A program made the position numbers and the translations under genes. 12,870 nt of DNA, taken from Candidatus Levyibacteriota bacterium (GTDB lineage: Bacteria; Patescibacteriota; Microgenomatia; Levybacterales; GWA1-39-11). The stretch covers positions 1 through 12,870 of the forward strand of contig JACQKO010000048.1 in NCBI GenBank assembly GCA_016204525.1. The letters are read 5' to 3'. The notes under the pieces were generated by a model. That model did no database searches. It had not been told where the DNA came from and saw only the letters and a list, made by a program, of their open reading frames with translations. Of the stretch, positions 5,688 through 11,779 are shown piece after piece. Position 1 is the stretch's first letter; each line of letters begins with the position of its first letter.

Positions 5688-6209
5688 ATGCCGCCCGACA
5701 AGAAGAAGATTTTAATAATTGCAGGAGCAGTTTTGTTCGTTGTAATACTTTTGGGAGTAGTATTTCTTCGAATATCGAATTCGAATCGGAATGCCGGACA
5801 GAATGAAACAGGAAACCAGGGTTCTCAAGCTATTACAAAAAAACCGCTTCAGAAAACACAAAAAAAACCTGAGCAAGCAGCAAAAGATTTTTATGATTGG
5901 TATGTTAATCATCCATCACCAGTCAAGTCAGGAGCATATTTGACAAGAGAAGATTTAACTTCGGATTTCAAAGAGATCATGGGTATCTTTGTTTCAAGAG
6001 GAATTGATCCCGGTTACGATCATGTCTTTTGCGACGCTTTGCCATCGCTGCCAAAGAACGTGACGCTCGGAGAGCCAATATATAGTGAGGGAGGAAAAGT
6101 GGCTTTAATTATATTTAGGGATGCGTCAGACGGCAAAAACTTGTTTCAAATGTGGCTTGAAAACATTGAGGGAAACTGGTACGTTTCAGATGCTTCATGT
6201 ATAGAGTAG
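5688..6209 (+). CDS. Membrane-anchored DUF3828-like protein
   Basis: A 173-residue protein with a basic start (MPPDKKK), one hydrophobic helix (about 8-27), a polar linker rich in Gln, Lys and Asn (30-62) and a C-terminal domain (63-173) that probably lies outside the cell. The domain begins PEQAAKDFYDWYVNHP and ends NIEGNWYVSDASCIE; this FYxWY...W.V.D pattern recalls DUF3828-type NTF2-like domains, but I am not certain. Two cysteines (in VFCDAL and ASCIE) could form a disulfide. It has its own palindrome-bearing promoter and is convergent with the operon that ends at 6214. Its function is unknown. Confidence 0.75.
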   Translation: MPPDKKKILIIAGAVLFVVILLGVVFLRISNSNRNAGQNETGNQGSQAITKKPLQKTQKKPEQAAKDFYDWYVNHPSPVKSGAYLTREDLTSDFKEIMGIFVSRGIDPGYDHVFCDALPSLPKNVTLGEPIYSEGGKVALIIFRDASDGKNLFQMWLENIEGNWYVSDASCIE

Positions 6210-6229
6210 CGTCTTATTTGCAGGACGCT
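6208..6229. terminator. Shared bidirectional terminator hairpin
   Basis: AGCGTC (6208-6213) pairs with GACGCT (6224-6229) across a ten-base loop. The stem takes in the last bases of the plus-strand stop codon and the loop contains the minus-strand stop. Only TTT follows on the plus side and no T run follows on the minus side, so it is a weak terminator at best. Confidence 0.5.
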
Positions 6230-6963
6230 TTAATACCATTTTCAAATTCATTTACGCATTCCTCAAGAATTTCGTATAAACCGTTCTTAAGATTAAATTT
6301 ATAGACTAAATAATTTGATATAAAGTCTTTTCTTTCGTCGCAAAGAATATAGAGCATGTTATCCCTGGTTACTTGGAAGAGATTGTCACAGCGGGTATGT
6401 TCCTTCGATTCTCTCACTCTTAACATGGTTTCTTTCGCAAAAAAGCCGCCTTTTATCACCTCTACATAAGCCTTGTTATCGCTTGAAGTCAAGACCACAA
6501 GTTCTGCTGTTAACGAATCGGCTTCTCTTGCGTAATAAAATCCAATCGTATAAAAAAGAAGAAGAGTATTATCCTCAAGTTCACATGCTCTGGCAGATAA
6601 AATTTTCATTCCGGGAGGCAAACTTGATTCTTTACTTCGCATAAAATCAATAAAATCCTGATTTTGGACTCTTCTTAAGTGTTCTAATGGGGTTTTCTCA
6701 TTTTCAAGAACATATACCCCTTGAGGCGTCCGTATAATTCCGTCGCTGCAGCGAAAAGAAAGTAAGTTCGAATCGGGAATCTTACCTAATAATTCCCGAG
6801 TTCTACTTGTGTAGTGAATAAAGTTTAACTGTTCAGTCTCTTGAATCTTTGCTTTTTTTTCAAATCGTTCAGGAGCCGCCATATCGTTAGTAATTCGAAA
6901 CGGTGGCAGATTAAATACATGAGAAAATATAATTGAAAAGAGTAGAGTAAAAAAAACTGTCAT
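6214..6963 (-). CDS. Secreted or anchored protein of unknown function, last gene of the operon
   Basis: I do not recognise this 249-residue protein. Residues 1-18 (MTVFFTLLFSIIFSHVFN) form a hydrophobic N-terminal signal or anchor, so the rest is expected outside the membrane. The remainder looks like a mixed alpha-beta domain with repeated strand patterns (TLLLFYTIGFYY near 131-144, AELVVLTSSDNKAYVEVIKGGFF near 150-174). Cysteines occur in SFRCSDG, RACELED, TRCDNLF, YILCDER, EECVNE and the last-but-one position. Its ATG overlaps the TGA of the rhodanese-cupredoxin gene as ATGA, so the two are translationally coupled and probably work in the same compartment. Confidence 0.8.
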   Translation of the reverse strand: MTVFFTLLFSIIFSHVFNLPPFRITNDMAAPERFEKKAKIQETEQLNFIHYTSRTRELLGKIPDSNLLSFRCSDGIIRTPQGVYVLENEKTPLEHLRRVQNQDFIDFMRSKESSLPPGMKILSARACELEDNTLLLFYTIGFYYAREADSLTAELVVLTSSDNKAYVEVIKGGFFAKETMLRVRESKEHTRCDNLFQVTRDNMLYILCDERKDFISNYLVYKFNLKNGLYEILEECVNEFENGIKASCK

Positions 6964-7751
6964 TCCACGATTAAATTACCAACCATCGAAGCATGCTCAT
7001 GGCCGGCTCCACATATGATACTGCAGACAAACGGAAATATGCCTTTGCGGTCCGCGATGAAAGTTACGGTTACAGGTTCGCGGGGCAATAGCTCTTCTTC
7101 AATCCCAAATTCGGGAAGAGAAAATCCGTGAGTTACATCCATGCTCTTTAAGTGCAAAGTGACTTTTTGACCATGCTTAACAACAATTTCGCTTGGGTTG
7201 AATTCGAATCGAGTCGCAGTTATGTTATATTCAACTTCCCCTTGATCTTGCGGATATTCTCCTTTTGGTCTATTAGGAAAAATATTTTTAGGATGAGTGA
7301 AGACACTTTTCACATTTGGATCGGCGGATTCAATTGTAAGGGTATCTTCCGCCCAGGCCGAGATACCTCCATCAAGCACGCCCGCGCTTTTAAAGCCGGC
7401 CTGATATAGCTGGTATGCCGCATATGGCCCGCGCATAGCAGAAAAGGCGCAGTAAGTTATTGGGATTTTATTTCCGACAGTTTTTTTAAGAGCACCCGTA
7501 TCATAAAAGTCGGCATGGATTGCTCCGGGTAAATGCGCTTCCTCATATTCTTCTTTGGTTCTTACGTCAATGAGAGCATATTTGTCAGGATTTTTCCTGA
7601 TCAGCTCTTCCAATTGGGCGGGAGAATATGTAGTAGCCTGGTATAGGCCGTTTGGATTTTTTGAAGGTAAGCCTTTATATATAGAAATTCCTCCCAAAGC
7701 CAAAATCAAAACAAAGATCGCAAGAATTCTTTTTTCCATGGGCATCGTCAT
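6960..7751 (-). CDS. Membrane-anchored rhodanese-cupredoxin fusion
   Basis: From ATG 7751 the protein has 263 residues; M3 and M5 are alternative starts. Order: signal anchor (about 8-24); rhodanese domain (about 40-137) with LIDVRTKEEYEEAHLPGAIH and active loop C101-AFSAM-R107 followed by AGFKSAGVLDGGISAW, fit for sulfur transfer or sulfur binding; then a cupredoxin domain (about 170-263) like the soluble part of cytochrome oxidase subunit II, with THGFSLPEFGIE (H208), FVCSIICGAGHEHASM (C243, C247, H251, H253, M256) and GNLIVE. C243-x3-C247-x3-H251 matches a CuA site, but the methionine is two residues late. It overlaps the upstream gene by one base (TAATG) and the downstream gene by four. 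Partner oxidase genes are not in view; electron transfer, copper handling or sulfur chemistry outside the cell are all possible. Confidence 0.88.
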   Translation of the reverse strand: MTMPMEKRILAIFVLILALGGISIYKGLPSKNPNGLYQATTYSPAQLEELIRKNPDKYALIDVRTKEEYEEAHLPGAIHADFYDTGALKKTVGNKIPITYCAFSAMRGPYAAYQLYQAGFKSAGVLDGGISAWAEDTLTIESADPNVKSVFTHPKNIFPNRPKGEYPQDQGEVEYNITATRFEFNPSEIVVKHGQKVTLHLKSMDVTHGFSLPEFGIEEELLPREPVTVTFIADRKGIFPFVCSIICGAGHEHASMVGNLIVE

Positions 7752-8470
7752 TATATTTGAATTGTAGTGCAATTTATAGATAAGTGTGTATCTCCATCGT
7801 GAAGAATAATTTGAGCGCGATAATATCCCGTGGTTAAACCCAAAGAGGAGACGTCCCAAATAAACTCTGAGAGAGTCCAGTTTCTTGCAATTCTGTTTAC
7901 TATGATATTAACGGGAGGATCAATAGGAGCTGATGTTAAATCTCCTCCGCTTGGCTGCTGATTAGCTACACCTTTTACTGCAGTAGGGAAATACGCAGGT
8001 CCTCCGTTTTCCTTATCGCCAGAATACGGTCCGGGATCGCCGGGAGAAGAAAGTTTTGTAAGATAAATTGCTGGTTCCCAAAGGTAGCCGGCACGATCTG
8101 TCAAAGTGCGGTCGCCTGGAGTAGTGATCTGTCCGGTAGTCCTGTCAACTACTGTTCCTTGAGAAATGGATCCTCCACTTCCGTCATCATCCCAAACCCA
8201 GACTTTAATCTGGCCGCCTGGTAGAGCAATACCGCCAAAGGCCGGATCAGAAGCAAAAAGAACTTCAGGCTCTTTGTTAAGCGGATTCTCCTCACAGCCA
8301 ACCTCAACTTTTCTGAATTTAAGGGTTTGAAGCTGAAGGGATTTTTTTTCTTCGCCGGGCGCTAACGCTTCCGGGACTAAGCCTTCAGTTCCACGCTCAC
8401 TTTTACTCTTGAAGCCGGTTGTTAGGATAGCGCCAAGAGCAATAACTATAATAATGAAAAGAAGGGTCAT
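7751..8470 (-). CDS. Membrane-anchored beta-rich protein, first gene of the operon
   Basis: I do not recognise this protein (239 residues from ATG 8470). The open frame extends to a GTG at 8497, but ATG 8470 has a GAGGG ribosome-binding site nine bases upstream and a TATAAA -10 (8499-8504, minus) at a fitting distance. One N-terminal helix (TLLFIIIVIALGAILTTGF) is followed by a long exported region with many Gly, Pro, Asp and Thr, a DDDGSGG stretch that could bind calcium, and beta-type strands. Two cysteines (VGCEEN and the end INCTTIQI) could join in a disulfide. The C-terminal part ('YYRAQIILHDGDTHLSINC') looks like an immunoglobulin-type strand pair. Its stop overlaps the next start (TAATG), placing it in the rhodanese-cupredoxin operon. 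Confidence 0.8.
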   Translation of the reverse strand: MTLLFIIIVIALGAILTTGFKSKSERGTEGLVPEALAPGEEKKSLQLQTLKFRKVEVGCEENPLNKEPEVLFASDPAFGGIALPGGQIKVWVWDDDGSGGSISQGTVVDRTTGQITTPGDRTLTDRAGYLWEPAIYLTKLSSPGDPGPYSGDKENGGPAYFPTAVKGVANQQPSGGDLTSAPIDPPVNIIVNRIARNWTLSEFIWDVSSLGLTTGYYRAQIILHDGDTHLSINCTTIQI

Positions 8471-8551
8471 GTCCAAAAACCCTCGCCGAAATACCACTTT
8501 TATATTGTTAATTTAAGTATTCCAAAAAAGCCAAAGGAAAGCAAGCAAAAT

Positions 8552-8812
8552 TCAATTGTTATTTCGAGGAAGATCCAGATGCTCTTCGATCCTCTTGACT
8601 CTTTGTTTAAGCAGTGTTTCTTCGCGATCAGATCTTTCCACTAAAACTGAAACGGTTTTATCAATCTTATTTACTTTTTTTCTTAAATACTTAATATCTT
8701 TTTTAACATCTGTAAGATCCTTTTTTATAGGCTCAAGCTTTTTTTCCAGTTTGGTTTCCAACCTGTCATCAACAACGCTCCCTATTTTTTGTAAATCAGA
8801 TTTTGTTAACAT
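8552..8812 (-). CDS. Short coiled-coil protein
   Basis: This 86-residue protein (MLTKSDLQKIGSVVDDRLE...) is almost entirely a charged heptad-like helix; residues 18-75 alternate Lys/Glu with Leu/Ile/Val (KKDLTDVKKDIKYLRKKVNK). It has no signal peptide and no catalytic motif. It begins three bases after the stop of a similar gene and shares the (Q)LTK-D-(F/L)-x-KI start, so the two look like tandem relatives. Small coiled-coil genes of this type are frequent in candidate-phyla genomes, where their role is unknown; pairing with the neighbour is plausible. Confidence 0.75.
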   Translation of the reverse strand: MLTKSDLQKIGSVVDDRLETKLEKKLEPIKKDLTDVKKDIKYLRKKVNKIDKTVSVLVERSDREETLLKQRVKRIEEHLDLPRNNN

Positions 8813-8815
8813 AGC

Positions 8816-9028
8816 TTAAAGCATATTGTCTTCCTCATCTTTTTCGCGAGAAAGTCTTATTTCAAAGTTCTTAATTCTATCTTTTAGTTCGCCAATGCCT
8901 TCCCTAAGATGAAGATTCGAGAATGCAATTTTTCCCAAAAGTTGCTCCTTAACAGCTTGAGTTTCATTTCCAATTTCCTGGCGAACAATCTGCCGAATTT
9001 TGTCAAAATCATCCTTTGTAAGTTGCAT
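8816..9028 (-). CDS. Short coiled-coil protein, relative of the next gene
   Basis: From ATG 9028 it encodes 70 residues beginning MQLTKDDFDKIRQIVRQEIGNE and ending EKDEEDNML. The open frame extends to 9073, but the extra residues (MLLKTSKHCLIIISP) are unlike the family and overlap its likely promoter. The helix is charged throughout and would form a coiled coil. It lies three bases before the 86-residue relative and is presumably co-transcribed with it. It has no signal peptide and no known function. Confidence 0.7.
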   Translation of the reverse strand: MQLTKDDFDKIRQIVRQEIGNETQAVKEQLLGKIAFSNLHLREGIGELKDRIKNFEIRLSREKDEEDNML

Positions 9029-9032
9029 AGGA

Positions 9033-9140
9033 CTAATTATTATTAAGCAATGTTTCGAGGTTTTCAAGAGCACAAACTACATCAGCAAAGCGATGAACCC
9101 GAACGTTGTGAGTGGTTCGTTGCAGGCCCTAAGCAACCAT
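9033..9140 (-). pseudogene. Possible small gene remnant
   Basis: From ATG 9140 (minus) the frame reads M-V-A-stop, then continues open for 31 residues with a protein-like composition (NVRVHRFADVVCALENLE is part of it) to a TAG at 9033. The spacer holds no other gene. It may be the tail of a lost gene or a chance frame. Confidence 0.25.
9040..9067 (-). promoter_or_regulatory. Possible promoter of the coiled-coil pair
   Basis: On the minus strand TTGAAA (9067 to 9062) and TAATAA (9045 to 9040) are 16 bases apart, with ATG 9028 eleven bases further on. The region is rich in AAT repeats, so the exact -10 is uncertain. Confidence 0.35.
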
Positions 9141-9168
9141 GTTGGGACTTATTATGTAAATTTACCGC

Positions 9169-9207
9169 TTGACATAGATATATACGGAGTATATACTGAC
9201 TCAGTAT
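9169..9207 (+). promoter_or_regulatory. Toxin-antitoxin promoter with two operator palindromes
   Basis: A consensus TTGACA (9169-9174), exactly 17 bases, then TATACT (9192-9197) lie eight bases before the antitoxin ATG. Two perfect palindromes overlie it: TATATACGGAGTATATA (9179-9195) across spacer and -10, and ATACTGACTCAGTAT (9193-9207) across the start point and start codon. This fits autorepression by a ribbon-helix-helix antitoxin. Confidence 0.85.
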
Positions 9208-9487
9208 GAATACTGCAATAATAAACATAAAAACAGAAATCTCTACTAAAAAGCAGGCTCAAGCTGTCGCTTCTAAATTAGGCCTAAGCCTTTCTGCGCT
9301 GATTAACGCCTATCTTAAAGAGGTTATAAAGACAAGACGGGTTGAGTTTAGCTTGGATGAGACTCCGAGCCCATACCTTATAAGGGTTTTAAGACAAGCG
9401 AAGAAAAATAGAGAAGCAGGAAAAGGTTCACCAATATTTGACACGGGCGAGGAAGCTGTTAAGTGGCTTGAAGAGCAAGGGATATGA
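9206..9487 (+). CDS. RelB/DinJ-type antitoxin
   Basis: This 93-residue protein should neutralise the toxin next door and repress their shared promoter. The N-terminal half (residues 1-45: a TAIINIKTE strand followed by two helices, KKQAQAVASKLGLSLSALINAYLKEVI) is a ribbon-helix-helix DNA-binding domain of the RelB/DinJ type. The C-terminal half (50-93) is polar and probably wraps the toxin. The stop overlaps the toxin start as ATGA, which couples their translation. Two palindromes over the promoter are likely operators. The start is close to the predicted transcript end, leaving no room for a ribosome-binding site. Confidence 0.88.
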   Translation: MNTAIINIKTEISTKKQAQAVASKLGLSLSALINAYLKEVIKTRRVEFSLDETPSPYLIRVLRQAKKNREAGKGSPIFDTGEEAVKWLEEQGI

Positions 9488-9753
9488 GGGTAGAGTACGA
9501 CCCCGATTTCCTTAGGCAGCTAAAGAAGTTAGACGTAAGAATTCGCAACCGCTTCAAAGAAGTAATTATTATCTTTTCAAAAGATCCTATTAATTCAGAA
9601 TTAAACAATCATAAACTAAAAGATGAGTGGGCTGGATACCGAAGTATAAACGTAACGAATGACTATCGCGCAATCTACGAGGTAGTAAAAGTTGGAGGCG
9701 AAGCTTTTGCCTATTTTTCTGCAATTGGTACTCACGAAAAATTATATTCCTAG
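9484..9753 (+). CDS. RelE/YafQ-type toxin (mRNA interferase)
   Basis: This 89-residue protein belongs to the RelE/ParE superfamily, most like YafQ-type toxins that cut mRNA on the ribosome. It opens MRVEYDPDFLRQLKKLD, followed by a helical hairpin (18-32), LKDEWAGYRSINVTNDYRAIYE (strands with conserved Arg at 53 and 62) and closes with YFSAIGTHEKLY; the GTHxxLY ending is typical of YafQ relatives, where the histidine takes part in cleavage. Its start lies within the antitoxin stop (ATGA). It is convergent with the peptidase gene, 22 bases away. Length is normal and no damage is visible, so the pair is probably functional. Confidence 0.88.
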   Translation: MRVEYDPDFLRQLKKLDVRIRNRFKEVIIIFSKDPINSELNNHKLKDEWAGYRSINVTNDYRAIYEVVKVGGEAFAYFSAIGTHEKLYS

Positions 9754-9775
9754 TGAACTTTGCCGGAACCTATTA

Positions 9776-11071
9776 TTATGAGTTTGTGAGTTGATCTGCA
9801 AAATTCATCATTTGGCTTGGTGTTTCATATCCACTCATTGCGTGTCTAAGATATGCTTTGCGTTTCTCAGGAGACAACCTATTTCTTAATTGACGGTGCC
9901 AGTAAAGACTTATCCCATAAACATATTGATAGGCTCGTCTTTGAGGATTATTTACCCAATTATTAACATTCATTCTTACTCTATCTTCTTGGGCAAACGG
10001 ATCGTTATCCATAACATATTCTATTACCTTCTCCGGATCCATTCCTTCATTTGCCCATATATGGCCATTATTTTGTACGTAGTCCCTTACAGCTCTTTTT
10101 GCTCTTGCTATTAATCCTTGTATGGAAAGGGCCTGTTCTACTTCCGGCAAGAAATACGATATAGCATCTGCTGTCCCTTCGCCTATAAATGTATACGGTT
10201 CCTGAACAGTCGTAATTCCAATTACAGGATTTACTTCGCCATTTACAATTCTTCGGCGTAAAAGGCTTGCCTGAACAAAGTGACCTCCAACTTCGTGCAA
10301 AGTCATGTACTCCATGTCCCCCTGATACCATGTAGGATATAAGTTGTATAGTAATAAGAGTTTTCCTCGTCTTGTTTTTGTCCATCCCATCCAATAATCC
10401 CTTGAGACAGCGGCTTCAGTAGCATGGGGGAACTCCAACCCTTGAAACCCCAGCGACTCAAGGACCATAGGAATTAACTGTGCTTCACATCTTTCCGATT
10501 CGTTTTTTATCATCTCTGCTTCAGGAGAACTTTTTATCCCTGAACTGAAAGATCTAAATGATTCCCGTCCGGGAACAAATCCCTCAGAGAGTATAAGTTT
10601 TGAGATAAACTGATTAAAAGATTCCTTATCAGGATCATATCCAGCTTCTTTTGAAAGATCAGCTAAAGTTGATTTCTCGCGTAGTATATCACCTTCAGGA
10701 ATTATCTGAGGAGTAACCCCTGTAATATTTTCGACATACTCCCTATATGGTATATTTTCGCCCATCAAGGCACGAAGAAAATAAACCGAAGCATTGAGTT
10801 TTGCTTTAATAAATTCTTCTTGTGGGTTGACCGGATTTATGCTGTCTCGAAATGAAGTTAAAGTTTCTAAAACCTGCCTCCGTGAAGTAAATTGTTGAGG
10901 AACAACAGGCTTAACAAGATCAAAATCTATAATGCCAATACCGTTTGGCTTCTCCAAGGTGTTCCATCCTCGATATGCTTTCATGATTGCGTCTGTTTGA
11001 GGTAAGGATTCTTTTGGCTCCGGTATGCTTCCTACGTTTATTCTTATTGGTTGATGGATCTCTCTTGTCAT
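9776..11071 (-). CDS. HExxxH zinc metallopeptidase-like protein
   Basis: This 431-residue protein has no signal peptide or membrane helix, so it is probably cytoplasmic. The core is MTLHEVGGHFVQ (H259, E260, H264): a HExxxH motif with one more residue than the usual HExxH. It is followed by FIGEGTADAISYF, where E298 could be the third zinc ligand, about 35 residues on, as in gluzincins. Motifs of this shape occur in dipeptidyl peptidase III (HELLGH), MATCAP/DUF1704 (HExxTH) and DUF885 (HExxPGHH) proteins; the HxxQ and EGxA features resemble the last two. The N-terminal 250 residues are mainly helical and not recognised. A TATAAT box lies six bases before the ATG. Substrate and role are unknown. 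Confidence 0.8.
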   Translation of the reverse strand: MTREIHQPIRINVGSIPEPKESLPQTDAIMKAYRGWNTLEKPNGIGIIDFDLVKPVVPQQFTSRRQVLETLTSFRDSINPVNPQEEFIKAKLNASVYFLRALMGENIPYREYVENITGVTPQIIPEGDILREKSTLADLSKEAGYDPDKESFNQFISKLILSEGFVPGRESFRSFSSGIKSSPEAEMIKNESERCEAQLIPMVLESLGFQGLEFPHATEAAVSRDYWMGWTKTRRGKLLLLYNLYPTWYQGDMEYMTLHEVGGHFVQASLLRRRIVNGEVNPVIGITTVQEPYTFIGEGTADAISYFLPEVEQALSIQGLIARAKRAVRDYVQNNGHIWANEGMDPEKVIEYVMDNDPFAQEDRVRMNVNNWVNNPQRRAYQYVYGISLYWHRQLRNRLSPEKRKAYLRHAMSGYETPSQMMNFADQLTNS

Positions 11072-11077
11072 GAAGGC

Positions 11078-11104
11078 ATTATATTACAGGCGGCAATATA
11101 TCAA
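11078..11104 (-). promoter_or_regulatory. Leaderless promoter of the peptidase
   Basis: On the minus strand TTGATA (11104 to 11099), a short 15-base spacer and a perfect TATAAT (11083 to 11078) are followed by six bases and ATG 11071. The predicted start point coincides with the start codon. Confidence 0.6.
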
Positions 11105-11114
11105 ACTATATCAG

Positions 11115-11185
11115 CAGGGCTGTCAGGATTCGAACCTGAAAGAGCGGTTTTGGAGACCGCCATGATACCATTTCATCACAGCCAT
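11115..11185 (-). tRNA. tRNA-Trp (anticodon CCA)
   Basis: Read on the minus strand, the acceptor ATGGCTG pairs with CAGCCCT (one mismatch, T2-C71), with U8 present, D stem ATGA/TCAT and loop AATGGTA, anticodon stem GCGGT/ACCGC with loop CTCCAAA giving anticodon CCA, a four-base variable loop, and T stem TCAGG/CCTGA with loop TTCGAAT. The discriminator is G and CCA is not encoded. The gene lies about 50 bases downstream of the TrpR-superfamily regulator on the same strand. Confidence 0.93.
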
Positions 11186-11235
11186 AATCTTTCATACAAT
11201 TATCTTTGAATTCGGGTTCAGATTCAAACTTTTAT

Positions 11236-11649
11236 TTACTTTGGGTAATCATTCGGAGGTTTAATTCGCCAGTTAAAGAATATGCCGGCCGTTTCTTTTG
11301 CAAGACCAAGAAGAATAGAATTTATTTCCCTTGCCATTTTATCTTGATTTACTTTCCTTACAGCCAAGCTGAACCCTTGATTCTTTATCTTTTGTGTCCT
11401 TTTTAATCTTATTAGTGTTTGTTTGGTTAATTTCAGTCTTCTTGAAACTTCTCCCAAGCTCAGTTCCCGTTCTAAAAGTAATATGGCTGCGAATCTTTTC
11501 GAGAGCATTATTCGCTCGTTTTTACCTAATAAAGAGAATAGGAATTCGCGAACCTCATTCTTCCTCATCTTTCCTAGGACTAAGTCCAACGTGTCCAAAA
11601 CCTGCATGTAAGTTTTCTTATCGAGACGATGTTTTGAAATTCTAGCCAT
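11236..11649 (-). CDS. TrpR-superfamily (YerC-like) DNA-binding regulator
   Basis: From ATG 11649 it encodes 137 residues. The middle matches the Trp-repressor / YerC fold: NEVREFLFSLLGKNERIMLSKRFAAILLLERE (31-62) followed by a helix-turn-helix LSLGEVSRRLKLTKQTLIRL (63-82). The N- and C-terminal extensions are basic and helical. The frame runs back to 11709, but a consensus promoter (TTGACA-17-TTTAAT) would start transcription near 11670, so only the ATG at 11649 is sensible. A perfect 18-base palindrome sits over that start point, arguing for autoregulation. tRNA-Trp lies just downstream. Whether it responds to tryptophan is unknown; YerC-like members lack an established ligand. Confidence 0.82.
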   Translation of the reverse strand: MARISKHRLDKKTYMQVLDTLDLVLGKMRKNEVREFLFSLLGKNERIMLSKRFAAILLLERELSLGEVSRRLKLTKQTLIRLKRTQKIKNQGFSLAVRKVNQDKMAREINSILLGLAKETAGIFFNWRIKPPNDYPK

Positions 11650-11658
11650 AATAGAAAG

Positions 11659-11676
11659 GGTATGATCGATCATACC
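11659..11676. promoter_or_regulatory. Perfect palindromic operator of the TrpR-like gene
   Basis: GGTATGATCGATCATACC is an 18-base perfect palindrome immediately after the -10 box and over the predicted start point, ten bases... nine bases before the ATG at 11649. Its position is that of a classic repressor site. Confidence 0.7.
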
Positions 11677-11705
11677 ATTAAAGCATGGGGGATGTTTAAT
11701 GTCAA
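11677..11705 (-). promoter_or_regulatory. Promoter of the TrpR-like gene
   Basis: On the minus strand a perfect TTGACA (11705 to 11700), 17 bases and TTTAAT (11682 to 11677). The start point should fall near 11670, inside the palindrome, giving a leader of about 20 bases without a Shine-Dalgarno sequence. Confidence 0.75.
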
Positions 11706-11707
11706 AC

Positions 11708-11740
11708 ACTTTAGCAAATACTTTAGTAAATACTAAATAT
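11708..11740. repeat. Tandem and inverted repeats in the divergent promoter region
   Basis: ACTTTAGCAAAT (11708-11719) and ACTTTAGTAAAT (11720-11731) are direct repeats with a 12-base period. The second overlaps a perfect inverted repeat, TTTAGTA-AA-TACTAAA (11722-11737). They lie between the TrpR-like promoter and the era promoter and could bind a regulator of either. Confidence 0.55.
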
Positions 11741-11760
11741 AAATAATCGAAGCTAATTAA

Positions 11761-11769
11761 TGGTATAAT
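11761..11769 (+). promoter_or_regulatory. Extended -10 promoter of era
   Basis: TGG-TATAAT (11761-11769) is a consensus extended -10 box. The ATG of the small upstream ORF lies ten bases on; the era start lies about 114 bases downstream. No good -35 box is seen. Confidence 0.6.
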
Positions 11770-11779
11770 AATATCCTTT

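Noticed and set aside
7752..7859. Longer N-terminus for the rhodanese-cupredoxin gene
   Set aside because: It would lie inside the upstream gene and place 36 unrelated residues before the signal anchor.
7751..8497. Type IV pilin-like start (RRGF before a hydrophobic helix)
   Set aside because: There is no glutamate at position +5, and the better start (ATG 8470) removes the RRGF motif.
10068..10394. 108-residue minus-strand ORF inside the peptidase gene
   Set aside because: It is a frame shadow of the HExxxH peptidase.
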